From Candidatus Nitrosocosmicus arcticus (GTDB lineage Archaea; Thermoproteota; Nitrososphaeria; Nitrososphaerales; Nitrososphaeraceae), in assembly GCF_007826885.1 (NCBI RefSeq), contig NZ_ML675586.1, forward strand, positions 62,001 through 126,000: a stretch of 64,000 nt of DNA. Direction: 5' to 3'. The translations under genes were made by a program, and so were the position numbers. This document shows positions 8,637 through 17,674 of this stretch, one piece after another (position 1 is the stretch's first letter; every line of letters begins with the position of its first letter). Below the pieces are notes generated by a model. That model was not told where the DNA came from. It saw only the letters and a list, made by a program, of their open reading frames with translations, and searched no databases.

Positions 8637-10313
8637 TCATTCTTGAAGTACTTGATGAATAAATGAGATCGCAACTGAACCTTCTCCCACAGCGGAAGCA
8701 ACTCGCTTGATACTGCCACTACGCACATCGCCCACAGCAAAAATTCCAGGTAAACTAGTTTCAAATGAGTATGGCTGACGTGCAAGGGGCCAGCCTATAG
8801 CAGTCAGATTTTCTGGTAACAGATCAGAACCCGTCTTGATAAAGCCTTTAGAGTCAAGAGCAATGCAGCCATCAAGCCAGGCGGTGTTTGGAGTAGCACC
8901 TGCCATGACAAATACATTTTTAATTTTATGCTTCTCTATCTCCTTAGTTATACTGTTTTGCCACTGGACTGATTCAAGGTGAATACCTCCTTCGAGTGTC
9001 ATGATCTCCGTGTGCGTATGCGATACAATCTTGGGATTATCTTCGATCCGGCGGATAAGGTACCGCGACATGGTCTCGGCCAAACCGGCAGATCTAATGA
9101 GCATATGTACACGCTTTGCCGAGTCGGCCAAGAATATAGCAGCCTGACCAGCCGAGTTCCCTCCGCCAATTACAATCACTTCTTCCCCTTTACATGATTG
9201 AGATTCCAAAAAGGTCGCGCCGTAGTAAACACCCATACCTTCAAAGCGTTGTAAGTTTGTTAATCGTGGCCTCCTATACTCTGCCCCCGTTGCGATTATG
9301 ACTGTACGTGTCGGTATTTGGGCTCCGCTCTCATTTTCAACTATATAGGGTTTGCCGTCACAGGCTAGCCGTCTGCCTTTGGTGATAAATATCTCCGCAC
9401 CAAACTTTTGCGCTTGGTTGTAAGCTCTAGCTGTAAGTTCCTGACCTGAGATACCTGTTGGAAATCCCAAGTAATTTTCGATCCTTGAACTTGAACCGGC
9501 CTGTCCGCCGGGCAAGCTGGTTTCCAGAACTAAAACGTCAAGTCCCTCGGAAGCTCCATATACTGCTGCAGCCAAACCAGAGGGACCGGCGCCAATGATA
9601 ATTAGATCTCTCACGGCGGTTTGATTAATTTGTTCGTTAAAGCCCAAGCAATCAGTGATTTGCTGGTTATTGGGATTTTGAAGGACTAACTTACCTTGGC
9701 AGATCAGAACTGGTATGTCGCTGGCGACAATGTGGAAATTATCCAACAGATTCTGTACCTCAGGATCCCGTTCAAGGTCTATGTAGTTGTATGGGTGTCC
9801 GTTGCGCATGAGAAACTCTTTTATGTGAAATGTACGGGCCGAATTTACTGATCCAATGAGAACAACGTCTCCAACTCCAGCCGTTACCAACTCAACTCTG
9901 CGGAGAATAAAGGCCCGCATCAAGATATCTCCTATTTCAGCATCGCTTTGCAGCAAAGCCATCATGTGTTGACGATCCAATTCAATTACGTTACCTGGTT
10001 TTGTTACACGTGCACGAAAGAGTGCCCGGCGTCCAGAGAGCATGTTAACTTCACCTGTAAATTCGCCAGAGCCATGTACGGTAATAAGAGTCTCAGTGGC
10101 GCTGCCGGAGGGACGAAGAATTTCTATTTCGCCGGATACTACTATAAAGAAAGGAACGTTGCTAGCTCCCTGCTCGACTAGGACTTCTCCAAGTTTTACT
10201 CTACGCAGGTGACCGCGCTCTTGCATTCGACCAATCTGTTCTGGAGTTAATTTAGGAAATATCTGCTCGATATGAGATCGGGTCAGCGGAAGTCCTCGAG
10301 AATTATTGTTCAT
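8637..10313 (-). CDS. cNMP-binding / glutaredoxin-fold / thioredoxin-reductase-like fusion
   Basis: The protein has 558 residues in three parts. Residues ~10-130 are a cyclic-nucleotide-binding (Crp-type) beta barrel (GEVLVEQGASNVPFFIVVSG). Residues ~145-225 are a glutaredoxin-like fold (IKEFLMRNGHPYNYIDLERD). Residues ~235-558 are a thioredoxin-reductase-type FAD/NAD(P) module: GAGPSGLAAAVYGASEG, GGQAGSSSRIENYLGFP, VIGGGNSAGQAAIFL and FAVGDVRSGSIKR. The redox CxxC between the two nucleotide sites is absent; a lone Cys occurs in LESQSCKGEE, as in other cNMP-linked members. It probably moves electrons from NAD(P)H under ligand control. The DNA is clearly GC-richer than its neighbours, suggesting acquisition from bacteria. 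Confidence 0.88.
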   Translation of the reverse strand: MNNNSRGLPLTRSHIEQIFPKLTPEQIGRMQERGHLRRVKLGEVLVEQGASNVPFFIVVSGEIEILRPSGSATETLITVHGSGEFTGEVNMLSGRRALFRARVTKPGNVIELDRQHMMALLQSDAEIGDILMRAFILRRVELVTAGVGDVVLIGSVNSARTFHIKEFLMRNGHPYNYIDLERDPEVQNLLDNFHIVASDIPVLICQGKLVLQNPNNQQITDCLGFNEQINQTAVRDLIIIGAGPSGLAAAVYGASEGLDVLVLETSLPGGQAGSSSRIENYLGFPTGISGQELTARAYNQAQKFGAEIFITKGRRLACDGKPYIVENESGAQIPTRTVIIATGAEYRRPRLTNLQRFEGMGVYYGATFLESQSCKGEEVIVIGGGNSAGQAAIFLADSAKRVHMLIRSAGLAETMSRYLIRRIEDNPKIVSHTHTEIMTLEGGIHLESVQWQNSITKEIEKHKIKNVFVMAGATPNTAWLDGCIALDSKGFIKTGSDLLPENLTAIGWPLARQPYSFETSLPGIFAVGDVRSGSIKRVASAVGEGSVAISFIHQVLQE

Positions 10314-10660
10314 AGATGCATTTTCATCCCCATTGTTCCTTGCGAATCATTGCTAGGAAGTTGAGTTTTATTGAATAAAGTAAGTTTTGATATTCTAAGT
10401 GTATGCCGAATGATCTTTCCAAAATTATGAACATTCTCATACTCTATCAGATGAACCAGTAAAAAATTGACCTTTGTACTATTAAGGCAATGATTGGCTG
10501 TACTATCCATAAAGAAGTTATCATTCAACAATGAAAGATCTTTTCTTCCGGATAAGGCAACCTGCATCTTGAGGAGAGGTCCCATATAGCTTTTGCAAGC
10601 CTTTGATATTTTCTTTGGGTCTATAAGAAATTGAATAAAGGGTTTAGTGAGAAGAGACAC
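10310..10660 (-). CDS. Hypothetical protein overlapping the reductase start
   Basis: The 116-residue frame has a TGA stop that overlaps the ATG of the reductase gene (ATGA, 10310-10313), an arrangement typical of translational coupling. It reads MSLLTKPFIQFLIDPKK at the start and has a mixed, partly basic composition (FGKIIRHTLRISKLTLF). Its base composition is the AT-rich one of the host, not that of the reductase. No motif is recognised; it could be a real small gene or a chance open frame at the edge of the transferred segment. Confidence 0.35.
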   Translation of the reverse strand: MSLLTKPFIQFLIDPKKISKACKSYMGPLLKMQVALSGRKDLSLLNDNFFMDSTANHCLNSTKVNFLLVHLIEYENVHNFGKIIRHTLRISKLTLFNKTQLPSNDSQGTMGMKMHL

Positions 10661-10797
10661 ATCTTTTGTACAAGTCGAATATTAAAAAGGGTTTAGTGGA
10701 TGTTATTAAAAAAATAAATCATTTTCAATCATTCGTGACCCAGGTTATTAACCTTAACAATCTATTAGGAAAAACAGATTGTATCCGCTATTGTAAA

Positions 10798-11796
10798 TTA
10801 AGTTATGTTTAACAATTCCTTGGCTTCGTAAAAGGCAGATAATTCTTTTGATATATGTTCAGCAAAAATTCCGAGTAATTCAAATTCAATAGGTGAAAGA
10901 GTCTTCTTACTAAACATTGCAAGTACTCCTATAGGTTTTCCAGCATGAGTTATTGGGTAACCTGCAAAGGATCTCAGCTTTTCTTTTTCCGCCCATGTAG
11001 GATATTTAATTCTTGGATCGTTTACTACATCATTTGTAATGACTGGTTTATTTCTTATTACAATGGTACCTATTTTACTGTTTAACCTTATTGACACTTT
11101 CGAAAACTCGCCGTTAATGTTCCTATATTTTCCTGAACTGAATTTTAAGATAAGATTTTTGCTATTTTTATCTAACAACCACATTCGTGCAAATATAGCA
11201 TCAAAATATTTGACTAAGCTATCTACTGTGAGTTGAAGCTTTGTGTTCAAGTTTTCTGATTTCCTTAACGAATTTATTATCTTGTAAATCCGGAATTTCT
11301 TTTCGTTTGATTCTTGTTCGTCCAATATGGAATAAGGAGTTGCTTTTATGATTTTAGAATCATAAGTTCGATATTCTGAAACTAACTCTGCAAAGCGGTT
11401 GATAAAATTATCACTTTCTAATTCATATTGTTCTATAGAATCAAAAACAAAATGACATATGAAATCAAAGTCTCCACTCATTCTAGCAGAAAACAAACAG
11501 AAACGTGAATTGTCAATGTAATTGTTTAATCTTCCCATGAGGTCAGAAGTATTCTTAGTAATTTTGAATTTTAATAAAATGGTTCTGCTTATTTTATCAG
11601 AAATGAGAGAGGGATTGAAGATTGGTGAATATCCCAAAATAGTATTAGATTGCTCTAACCTTTTTAACCTATATCGTATTGCTCTCTCCGTTATTTTATG
11701 TTCCATTTGTCGAAGATGGTATGCAATTTCAGCTACAGGTATACGAGCATTCTTACTTAAATCAGAAAGAATTACTTTGTCAATTTCATCAATCAT
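10798..11796 (-). CDS. AsnC/Lrp-type regulator fused to a GAF domain
   Basis: The protein has 332 residues. Residues 1-65 are an AsnC-type DNA-binding domain (DEIDKVILSDLSKNARIPVA, ending ERAIRYRLKRLEQSNTILGY). Residues ~70-150 resemble the RAM-like dimer part (SRTILLKFKITKNTSDLMGR). Residues ~175-325 are a GAF sensor domain (LQLTVDSLVKYFDAIFARMW, then AGYPITHAGKPIGVLAMFS). Such a protein should bind DNA in response to a small ligand or redox signal. The target is unknown; the GC-rich reductase gene 140 bp downstream is one candidate. Fusion of AsnC and GAF is uncommon outside archaea. Confidence 0.8.
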   Translation of the reverse strand: MIDEIDKVILSDLSKNARIPVAEIAYHLRQMEHKITERAIRYRLKRLEQSNTILGYSPIFNPSLISDKISRTILLKFKITKNTSDLMGRLNNYIDNSRFCLFSARMSGDFDFICHFVFDSIEQYELESDNFINRFAELVSEYRTYDSKIIKATPYSILDEQESNEKKFRIYKIINSLRKSENLNTKLQLTVDSLVKYFDAIFARMWLLDKNSKNLILKFSSGKYRNINGEFSKVSIRLNSKIGTIVIRNKPVITNDVVNDPRIKYPTWAEKEKLRSFAGYPITHAGKPIGVLAMFSKKTLSPIEFELLGIFAEHISKELSAFYEAKELLNIT

Positions 11797-11964
11797 CTTT
11801 ATGACAAATTAAGATTAATTGATGTTTATTTCTATTTCGGAAAAAATAGAAAATCTTGTACCATTTCCATTAGAAAGGTTCCATAACTTTATTTCCGTTT
11901 CAGAAATATTGTGACAATCTTTGTTTCAATGAAGAATATTACTTTGACTTACGTAAAATATATT

Positions 11965-12276
11965 ATGCAACTAGATTTATTTGAAATTGATAGAGTAATT
12001 GATGACATGGCAAAGGGATATGCAGCTCCATGTGCTACAACATGGTTTAAGGTAACAAACAACAAAAAGCCAACAAAAGAAGAATATAGAAAAAAGGTGG
12101 TTGAATTTATGAAGCATTTTGAATATGTTGTATCCAGTCTGTATCCTTCAAATACACAAACAGAATATTTCAGAGATTATGTAAAAGGTGGATTACGAAA
12201 AGCAATCCATAGTGTAAATAGTGGAAACAATAAAGAAGTAGAAAGACGATATACATACTACACGGATTATTGCTAA
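11965..12276 (+). CDS. Small hypothetical protein
   Basis: From the ATG at 11965 the protein has 103 residues (MQLDLFEIDRVIDDMAKGYA). It is helical and charged, with KKPTKEEYRKKVVEFMKHFE and a C-terminal RRYTYYTDYC. An upstream ATG at 11929 and GTG at 11911 also keep the frame, but the A/T-rich TAAAATATATT just before 11965 looks like promoter or leader. No family is recognised. The next gene starts 25 bp after its stop, so the two probably share a transcript. Confidence 0.5.
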   Translation: MQLDLFEIDRVIDDMAKGYAAPCATTWFKVTNNKKPTKEEYRKKVVEFMKHFEYVVSSLYPSNTQTEYFRDYVKGGLRKAIHSVNSGNNKEVERRYTYYTDYC

Positions 12277-12301
12277 TCGTCAGAAGAAAAGGCAACAGAA
12301 T

Positions 12302-12910
12302 ATGTTAAGATTAGTCATACCATTAATTATAATCTTCATAATTGCAGGAGCTATAAGCTTTTCATTAGCGTTTACCTATTATCCGAAGAAGAATGTGAAT
12401 GTCAATGTTGATGGTATCTGTTATGAAATTTTGGGACCTGCGTATGCAGATTATACAGACCTCGAAGCTGAAAGAGAATTAAGAGTTTTAGCATATGAAT
12501 ATAATGCAATAGAAGAACCAAATGCAATAATACCCATATTGTATACTGGAACAAAAGGTCAAGTGCAGGATTTTATCTCAAAGTACAATGCCAGAGTAAC
12601 TGATAATCAAGAAATCGGTGGTGAAATGTACTATACTAAAGATTACATTGGCAAAACAATCATCAAAGGAGAAATATCAAAAGCAAATTTGTTAAAGGTA
12701 ATATCTGATTTATCTTCACCCAAAAGAGATTCAAATGAAAACGTCCTTTACAATTTAGGAATACAGACCAACGCTTTCTTAAGTTCAGAAGAAAAAGAAA
12801 AGATTTCATCAGATTCAACTAACTTTATGTTTCAAGGAATACAAAAGATATTAGAAAATAGAAAAGACAGCATCAAGCAAGCAGAATGCCGAAATCAAAT
12901 TCAAGTATGA
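12302..12910 (+). CDS. Membrane-anchored hypothetical protein
   Basis: The protein has 202 residues. One N-terminal membrane segment (LVIPLIIIFIIAGAISFSLAF) anchors a hydrophilic domain that should face the outside. The domain has a Cys near its start (DGICYEILG) and one near its end (AECRNQIQ), which may pair. It is otherwise a mixed alpha/beta sequence (AIIPILYTGTKGQVQDFISK). No family is recognised. It follows the small gene at 11965 by 25 bp in the same direction. Confidence 0.6.
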   Translation: MLRLVIPLIIIFIIAGAISFSLAFTYYPKKNVNVNVDGICYEILGPAYADYTDLEAERELRVLAYEYNAIEEPNAIIPILYTGTKGQVQDFISKYNARVTDNQEIGGEMYYTKDYIGKTIIKGEISKANLLKVISDLSSPKRDSNENVLYNLGIQTNAFLSSEEKEKISSDSTNFMFQGIQKILENRKDSIKQAECRNQIQV

Positions 12911-13141
12911 CAAGAAATAAGCAATTCTTGTCTCCGAATATCGGAATTAGCAAAAATCTGTGGAACTACACAGAAAATAAAGATAAAAATGTAGCCGACC
13001 AGTTGAAAATAGAATAATAATAAAGACCGGAAGGGAGACCTGTCAAGCTACCCCTTTTCCTATAATTTCATACTCTTTTTAGTTCGATCATCTTGTTACA
13101 TTTCTTACTCGCAAAACCCACTTAAAAGAACCTCTATCGTT

Positions 13142-13188
13142 ACGGGCCCGTGGGGCTTAATACCGATATCGGTTCTTTAAATGGACTA
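13142..13188 (+). repeat. Dispersed repeat, tail C
   Basis: Lead ACGGGCC, centre CGTGGGGCT, tail TAATACCGATATCGG and TTCTTTAAATGG. The palindrome CCGATATCGG is intact. A G-to-C change is seen in the centre. The spacer 12911-13362 also has a weak GGAAGGG...CCCCTTTTCC stem near 13030; nothing else is visible. Confidence 0.75.
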
Positions 13189-13362
13189 TAGTTATCAAGA
13201 CAATTACAGAAATACAATGGTTTTATGATTGATTAAAATGTCTGTAACATAATTATTACAATTGATTATCTTCTGATGGTATATACTATTTCATTATCTT
13301 GTAAAATTTTCAGCAATATTTGATACCTATCACAAATATATATTAAAGAACGTTAACATTCG

Positions 13363-13653
13363 ATGTATAAAATTAATACATTAAAAAAATCGCTAATGTC
13401 AGTAATGATTTTCTCTGTTATTGCAACACTGTTAATAGCCGCCATGGGTTCAACAACTACCACAAATGCTAATGCATTCAATTTTGGTTTAAAATCAAAC
13501 GATGTTAATTCAGGAAGTATTGATACAGACAGTCTTTTTAGTTGTGTTGGCGCAGCAATAGCATGTATAAATACAAATCAAGATAACAACAATGAAGTCG
13601 CTAATAATACCGCGGCAGCACTACCAACCCCAATTTCAGACCTTGATGCCTGA
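13363..13653 (+). CDS. Small secreted protein, family unknown
   Basis: The protein has 96 residues. The signal peptide is MYKINTLKKSLMSVMIFS with a hydrophobic core ending near TNANA. The mature chain is short and Asn/Asp-rich, with two Cys (FSCVGAAIACIN) that may form a disulfide. An A/T-rich TATATATTAAA about 25 bp upstream fits an archaeal promoter. The protein at 31854-32261 has a comparable plan (FxC...ICxxxN near a D/N-rich region), but homology is not certain. Confidence 0.55.
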   Translation: MYKINTLKKSLMSVMIFSVIATLLIAAMGSTTTTNANAFNFGLKSNDVNSGSIDTDSLFSCVGAAIACINTNQDNNNEVANNTAAALPTPISDLDA

Positions 13654-13903
13654 GCAGTAAGTGTAATAAAGCTACATAAGATAAGGTTAATCATAACCTA
13701 AAACCTCTTTTTCTATTAAATATTACATTCAAAGTAATATCGCTTCTGTATAGTTACCTAAAACAGATAGATCATAACCTTGAAAAGATAATTCTAACGA
13801 TTCATTTGTTGATTTTTGAGCATTCCTACAATATAGTATTAAGAATTTTCACAGAATTCGGATTAAACGTTCCATGAACAATTTATTATTTGATTGGTGA
13901 CTA

Positions 13904-13953
13904 AGTTTGGGCCCGTGGGGATATGATTCAAGGTTGAATATAATCCACCATCT
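13904..13953 (+). repeat. Dispersed repeat, tail B
   Basis: Lead TTTGGGCC, centre CGTGGGGAT, tail with ATTCAAGGTTGAAT and ATAATCCAC. The arms ATTCAA and TTGAAT flank a GG loop, and the outer GTGG...CCAC bases can also pair. It lies in the 488-bp spacer 13654-14141, which is otherwise featureless. Confidence 0.85.
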
Positions 13954-14141
13954 ATCGACATAGCGAGTAGTAACAAGGCCAAAACCTTTGTGATGCAAAC
14001 GGTGTTAATGGTTAAGGATAGAGGGTTAGTTTCATTTTAAAATTTCTTGTAATGTTTCAAATCAAACTTGTCAATATATAAATATCAAAATAACCTTTAC
14101 AAATAGGTGTATTTGGCATAACAAGCCGATTTGTAATTTGT

Positions 14142-14696
14142 TTGACTGGTATGCCTGGAGCAGGAAAATCAACCGTGGCCAATTATCTAAGAAAAAATAG
14201 TTTTTATGTTCTAAGTATGGGAGACATAATCAAAGAGAAGGCATTAGAACAAAACCTTGATCTCAATGACAAAAATCTTGGAAACCTTATGTTAAGTCTA
14301 AGGGAGGAGAAAAATGACAACGGAATTGTTGCAAAATTAATGCTTGAAAAAATTATGGGATTAAATGGTGTTGAGAAAATAGTAGTAGATGGAATTAGAA
14401 GTTACGAAGAATTTTTGGTATTTAAAAAAGTTGAATTTGCAAAACTATTGGTAATTCGTGCTTCTTCCAGTAAGCGTTATGAACATATAAAAGCACGAAA
14501 TCGGTCGGATACTCCGGAAAACTTTGAGAGATTTGGTAATAGAGATAAAAGAGAAATAAGCGTGGGGATTCGTAAGGCAATTGCGTTGGCTGATAAATCC
14601 ATTTCTAATAAGGATTTGTCTTTGGTAGATCTTTACAATCAAGTCGAAAAAATAGTCAAAGAATGGTCAAAAGAATTTAATAAAATCGACAAATAA
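14142..14696 (+). CDS. UPF0200-family P-loop kinase-like protein
   Basis: The protein carries a Walker A TGMPGAGKST at its N-terminus, then YVLSMGDIIKEKAL and a strand KIVVDGIRSYEEF, and ends with a helical region. This is the archaeal UPF0200 family, related to adenylate and dephospho-CoA kinases. The substrate is not established. The start is odd: the TTG used here leaves a single residue before the P-loop strand, while the frame is open upstream and encodes FVICLTGMPGAGKS, the expected first strand. No ATG, GTG or TTG lies in that extension, so a rare start or an error upstream is possible. Chain length is otherwise normal. Confidence 0.8.
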   Translation: MTGMPGAGKSTVANYLRKNSFYVLSMGDIIKEKALEQNLDLNDKNLGNLMLSLREEKNDNGIVAKLMLEKIMGLNGVEKIVVDGIRSYEEFLVFKKVEFAKLLVIRASSSKRYEHIKARNRSDTPENFERFGNRDKREISVGIRKAIALADKSISNKDLSLVDLYNQVEKIVKEWSKEFNKIDK

Positions 14697-14924
14697 ATTC
14701 ATAGAATACGGACTTCCATATAAAGAAACGACCAAAAACTATGGATCATTTTACTTCATTAGCGTTCTTTTATTAACTCCATCTGAGAATGCATAGAGAT
14801 TATCAAAGTTTCATATCTATTTAGATCAAAAAAAACTCTTACCAACTTCTTAGGATGATTGCATAATATTGGTATACTTTTGATCCCTTTGTTATTTTTA
14901 TAATATCAAATCATATCGATTCAT

Positions 14925-15326
14925 ATGAGTAATTCGGACAACTTTGAACATCAAAAGGATACCAGCGGTCTGATCCAAATTGTTTTTATCCGCGCCCCAA
15001 AGAAGAATCATGATGCCTTAGTAAATATTGGCAAGCAAACGGATGATTTTTTCAGGAAACACGGCGTGTCAAAATATGCGTATAGGTTGACTGCAAGAGA
15101 GAATATGATGGATTTTGTAAATGTATCAAAAACCATTTCTGCTAGTGATGACGAAGATGTAAATTTAGAAATACTATCCTACAGAGATGCCAAGCACGTA
15201 GAGGAAGTTATGAAGGCTATGGAAGGCGATAAAAGGGCTAATGAATTGTATAAGGAAGCTATGGAACTCATTACGCCTGGATCAATAGTATTTGGAGATT
15301 TTAGTAGGTTGAATGAAATATCCTAA
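14925..15326 (+). CDS. DUF1428 family protein
   Basis: The protein has 133 residues. It matches the DUF1428 (YbaA-like, ABM-type ferredoxin-like fold) pattern: IQIVFIRAPKKNHDALVNIG near the start, HGVSKYAYRLTARENMM in the middle and a C-terminal FGDFSRL strand. The biochemical role of the family is unknown. It is cytosolic and monocistronic. The ATG is preceded by an A/T-rich TTTTTATAATAT about 25-30 bp upstream, consistent with a promoter. Confidence 0.75.
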   Translation: MSNSDNFEHQKDTSGLIQIVFIRAPKKNHDALVNIGKQTDDFFRKHGVSKYAYRLTARENMMDFVNVSKTISASDDEDVNLEILSYRDAKHVEEVMKAMEGDKRANELYKEAMELITPGSIVFGDFSRLNEIS

Positions 15327-15417
15327 ATAGTCATTTCTTTTTCTACAACTTTTAAAAATTCATGGAATCAATATATAGATATTTTATACTTTTCCAAATG
15401 TTCAGTCCTTATGAACA

Positions 15418-15588
15418 GATCCGTGTAAACACCATTCAAGGTTGAATAGAATCTAGAATTAATTCGACCTGAGCGTTTGGAGGAGGGCTCAAATCCCGGT
15501 GAATCATAATATCATTTACTACATAACAGAACAGTTAGTCTGGGCGCGTGGGGATTAAGTTCCCTGTGGTAGTAGGGTTCTATCAAAC
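15418..15588 (+). repeat. Composite dispersed repeat: tail B unit, linker, tail A unit
   Basis: A degenerate tail-B half (CATTCAAGGTTGAATAGAATC) is followed by TAGAATT, a T-arm-like GGGCTCAAATCCCGG, AATCATAATATCATT and AACAGAACAGTTAGT. It then runs into CTGGGCGCGTGGGGATTAAG and tail A. The same order recurs at 23829-23990 and 42567-42733. The spacer 15327-15987 holds no supported gene. Confidence 0.8.
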
Positions 15589-15987
15589 ATTTACAAACTC
15601 ATATCTAATCTTAAGATAACAAACTAATCAATTATTCCGAAGGGATTAATGTATAAAACATGTGATTGTTCTCGATTTTATCATTGTTAATTCTAATGGG
15701 TATATAACATACGTCCAATTTTACTTCAAGTTTGATGAGTCTATTGCTACATTTATCCTCGGTTATTGGTGAAAGAGAATAGTATAGAATTAGACAATGC
15801 ATAGAATATGAGGATTCAAAAGATTCGAGCATTAAAGACAGTAATTCTTATTGCTATAAAAAGGAATTATTGAAAATGGTTCTGTAAAGGATTTATTTGA
15901 TAGTGAATTTGAATAGTTTCTATATCTTTTTAGAGGAGGTAAAATATTCTTAACTGACAACAACATAGACTAGAACCATCTCATTTC

Positions 15988-17262
15988 TTAAAAAGCAAGA
16001 GAATTAAAGGAAGAAAGCCTTGTATCTATATTATCGGTTCGTGCAATAACATAGCCAGATCCTTGCATAACTGTCTTAATAAAATCATCGTCATTATCTA
16101 CTTTATCATATTCTTTTAACTTTGATAAATCATCAATAGTCCAATATGGTATTTCTTTTCCTTGACCTTTGTCTATGAATGTTTTCACCGTTCTCGAATT
16201 ATTGGCATCTAAATAGGTTACTACTTTCAGAGTCACATTATTAGTTTCTGTAAGATCATTTATAAAAACCGGATTACCATTCTTATCCTTATTATGAAAT
16301 TTAAAACTGTCTCCTGTCAGTTGCTTTATCATCTCATAGTCATATTTTACATAATGACCATCCTCACGAAATTCAAATAGATTAGGATTACTATCTGCAG
16401 AAACATCAAACAATACTCCAAATCCATTTCTTTGATCATCTTCATCACTGGTGTGACGTCCAGTATTGAATTGAATTGTTATATAGGTTTCATTATCAAA
16501 GTCATCAATAGGTTCTTTAAAGTAATCTCCAATGTTTCCTTGCCATTTTATTATCTGGTTTTTTGCTGCTGACATATTGGGCTCACCCTCTAAATTCTCT
16601 CTCACTAGTTCAATACGTGGAGAATTTAGATCCTCTAGACCTCCTTGAGTATGCTCATCAAAATCTAGTGATACTTTTATCTTATTGGCGGGATTCAGAG
16701 GGTCTAGTGATTCGAAAGTATACTGATTATTGAATTTAGTATCTGCAATTAATAGACCATCATTACTAAAGTTGTCTGTTTCTAATTTTTTATCCTCATC
16801 CTCATCCTCATCCTCATCCTCATCATCATCATCAATATGGCAAGACTTCTTTGATTGATTGACAAAGTATGCTATGCAGGTAGAAGGATCAGATACAGTA
16901 TAAACTTTACAAAATTTACTACTACTATTAGTATTGAAATTATTGGTTACACTATTACCTAAATCATTTCGATCAAGATTTTTGATAAGCTTTTCATCGG
17001 AATTTGAATTCAAGATATTTCGGTCATTTAAGGAAGGAGAAAAACAATTGGAAACATTAGTAGTATTTATCAGCAATTGAGGACCTTTTGTTGAACTGTT
17101 GTTGTTTTTGCGGTCATAATTGTGCTTTAACTCGTCAATTGCTACACTAGACGCATCAACATGTCCAATCTCTTTTTCCATATAATAATCAAAATATAGG
17201 ACTACACTAAGTATAAGAACCACAAACGAAATCTCTGAAATCCGTAGTGACCTAGATTTCAT
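15988..17262 (-). CDS. Membrane-anchored or secreted beta-rich protein
   Basis: The protein has 424 residues. An N-terminal hydrophobic segment (ISFVVLILSVVLYFDYYM) is a signal anchor. An Asn-rich region is followed by an acidic run of Asp/Glu encoded by a hexamer repeat (about 16791-16836). The last ~250 residues form a beta-rich domain (IELVRENLEGEPN, YITIQFNTGRHTSDEDDQ, NGFGVLFDVSADSNPN, VKTFIDKGQGKEIPYWTID), reminiscent of jelly-roll lectin or polysaccharide-lyase folds. No catalytic motif can be assigned. I infer a cell-surface role. Confidence 0.6.
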   Translation of the reverse strand: MKSRSLRISEISFVVLILSVVLYFDYYMEKEIGHVDASSVAIDELKHNYDRKNNNSSTKGPQLLINTTNVSNCFSPSLNDRNILNSNSDEKLIKNLDRNDLGNSVTNNFNTNSSSKFCKVYTVSDPSTCIAYFVNQSKKSCHIDDDDEDEDEDEDEDKKLETDNFSNDGLLIADTKFNNQYTFESLDPLNPANKIKVSLDFDEHTQGGLEDLNSPRIELVRENLEGEPNMSAAKNQIIKWQGNIGDYFKEPIDDFDNETYITIQFNTGRHTSDEDDQRNGFGVLFDVSADSNPNLFEFREDGHYVKYDYEMIKQLTGDSFKFHNKDKNGNPVFINDLTETNNVTLKVVTYLDANNSRTVKTFIDKGQGKEIPYWTIDDLSKLKEYDKVDNDDDFIKTVMQGSGYVIARTDNIDTRLSSFNSLAF

Positions 17263-17450
17263 ATATTATTTTATTCAAGTATCTATATATTTGTTTAAGA
17301 AAGATTTAACAATTATAATAAAATTTTAATTGATATAACTTAATTGAGTTATTCAAATTCAAGTTGATTCAAAAAGATTAGCCAAAATTTCAACATAAAA
17401 CGCTACAGTAAGGATTATCGGAATTAATAATATCATTGATTAATAGCAGT

Positions 17451-17621
17451 TCTCAGTTGTGGAGATTAAGTTCCCAGTAGTAAGGTTCTATAACATCTGA
17501 TGGCACAGAAAATTCTTTAATCGGATGATGCATATTTGTGCTCGATATCAGAGATTTTGGATGAAATATAGTAACAGGCTGGGCGCGTGGGGATACGATT
17601 CAAGGTAGAATATAATCCCCC
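17451..17621 (+). repeat. Composite dispersed repeat: tail A, long lead, tail B
   Basis: A worn tail-A unit (CAGTTGTGGAGATTAAG, TTCCCAGTAGTAAGG) leads directly into the long lead (TTCTATAACATCTGATGGCAC ... TAACAGGCTGGGCGCG). It ends in a tail-B unit whose outer GGGGAT and ATCCCC pair perfectly. The spacer 17263-17674 holds nothing else visible. Confidence 0.8.
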
Positions 17622-17674
17622 ATACAAAGTGAAGTTCTATAGAGATCAAGTGAAAAATCAGTCGATTTTATAGA

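Noticed and set aside
13021-13070. Riboswitch or structured RNA before the 13363 gene
   Set aside because: There is only one weak GGAAGGG/CCCCTTTTCC stem, with no match to a known riboswitch core.
15632-15832. 66-residue minus-strand frame
   Set aside because: Composition is that of random A/T-rich sequence and there is no promoter or family.
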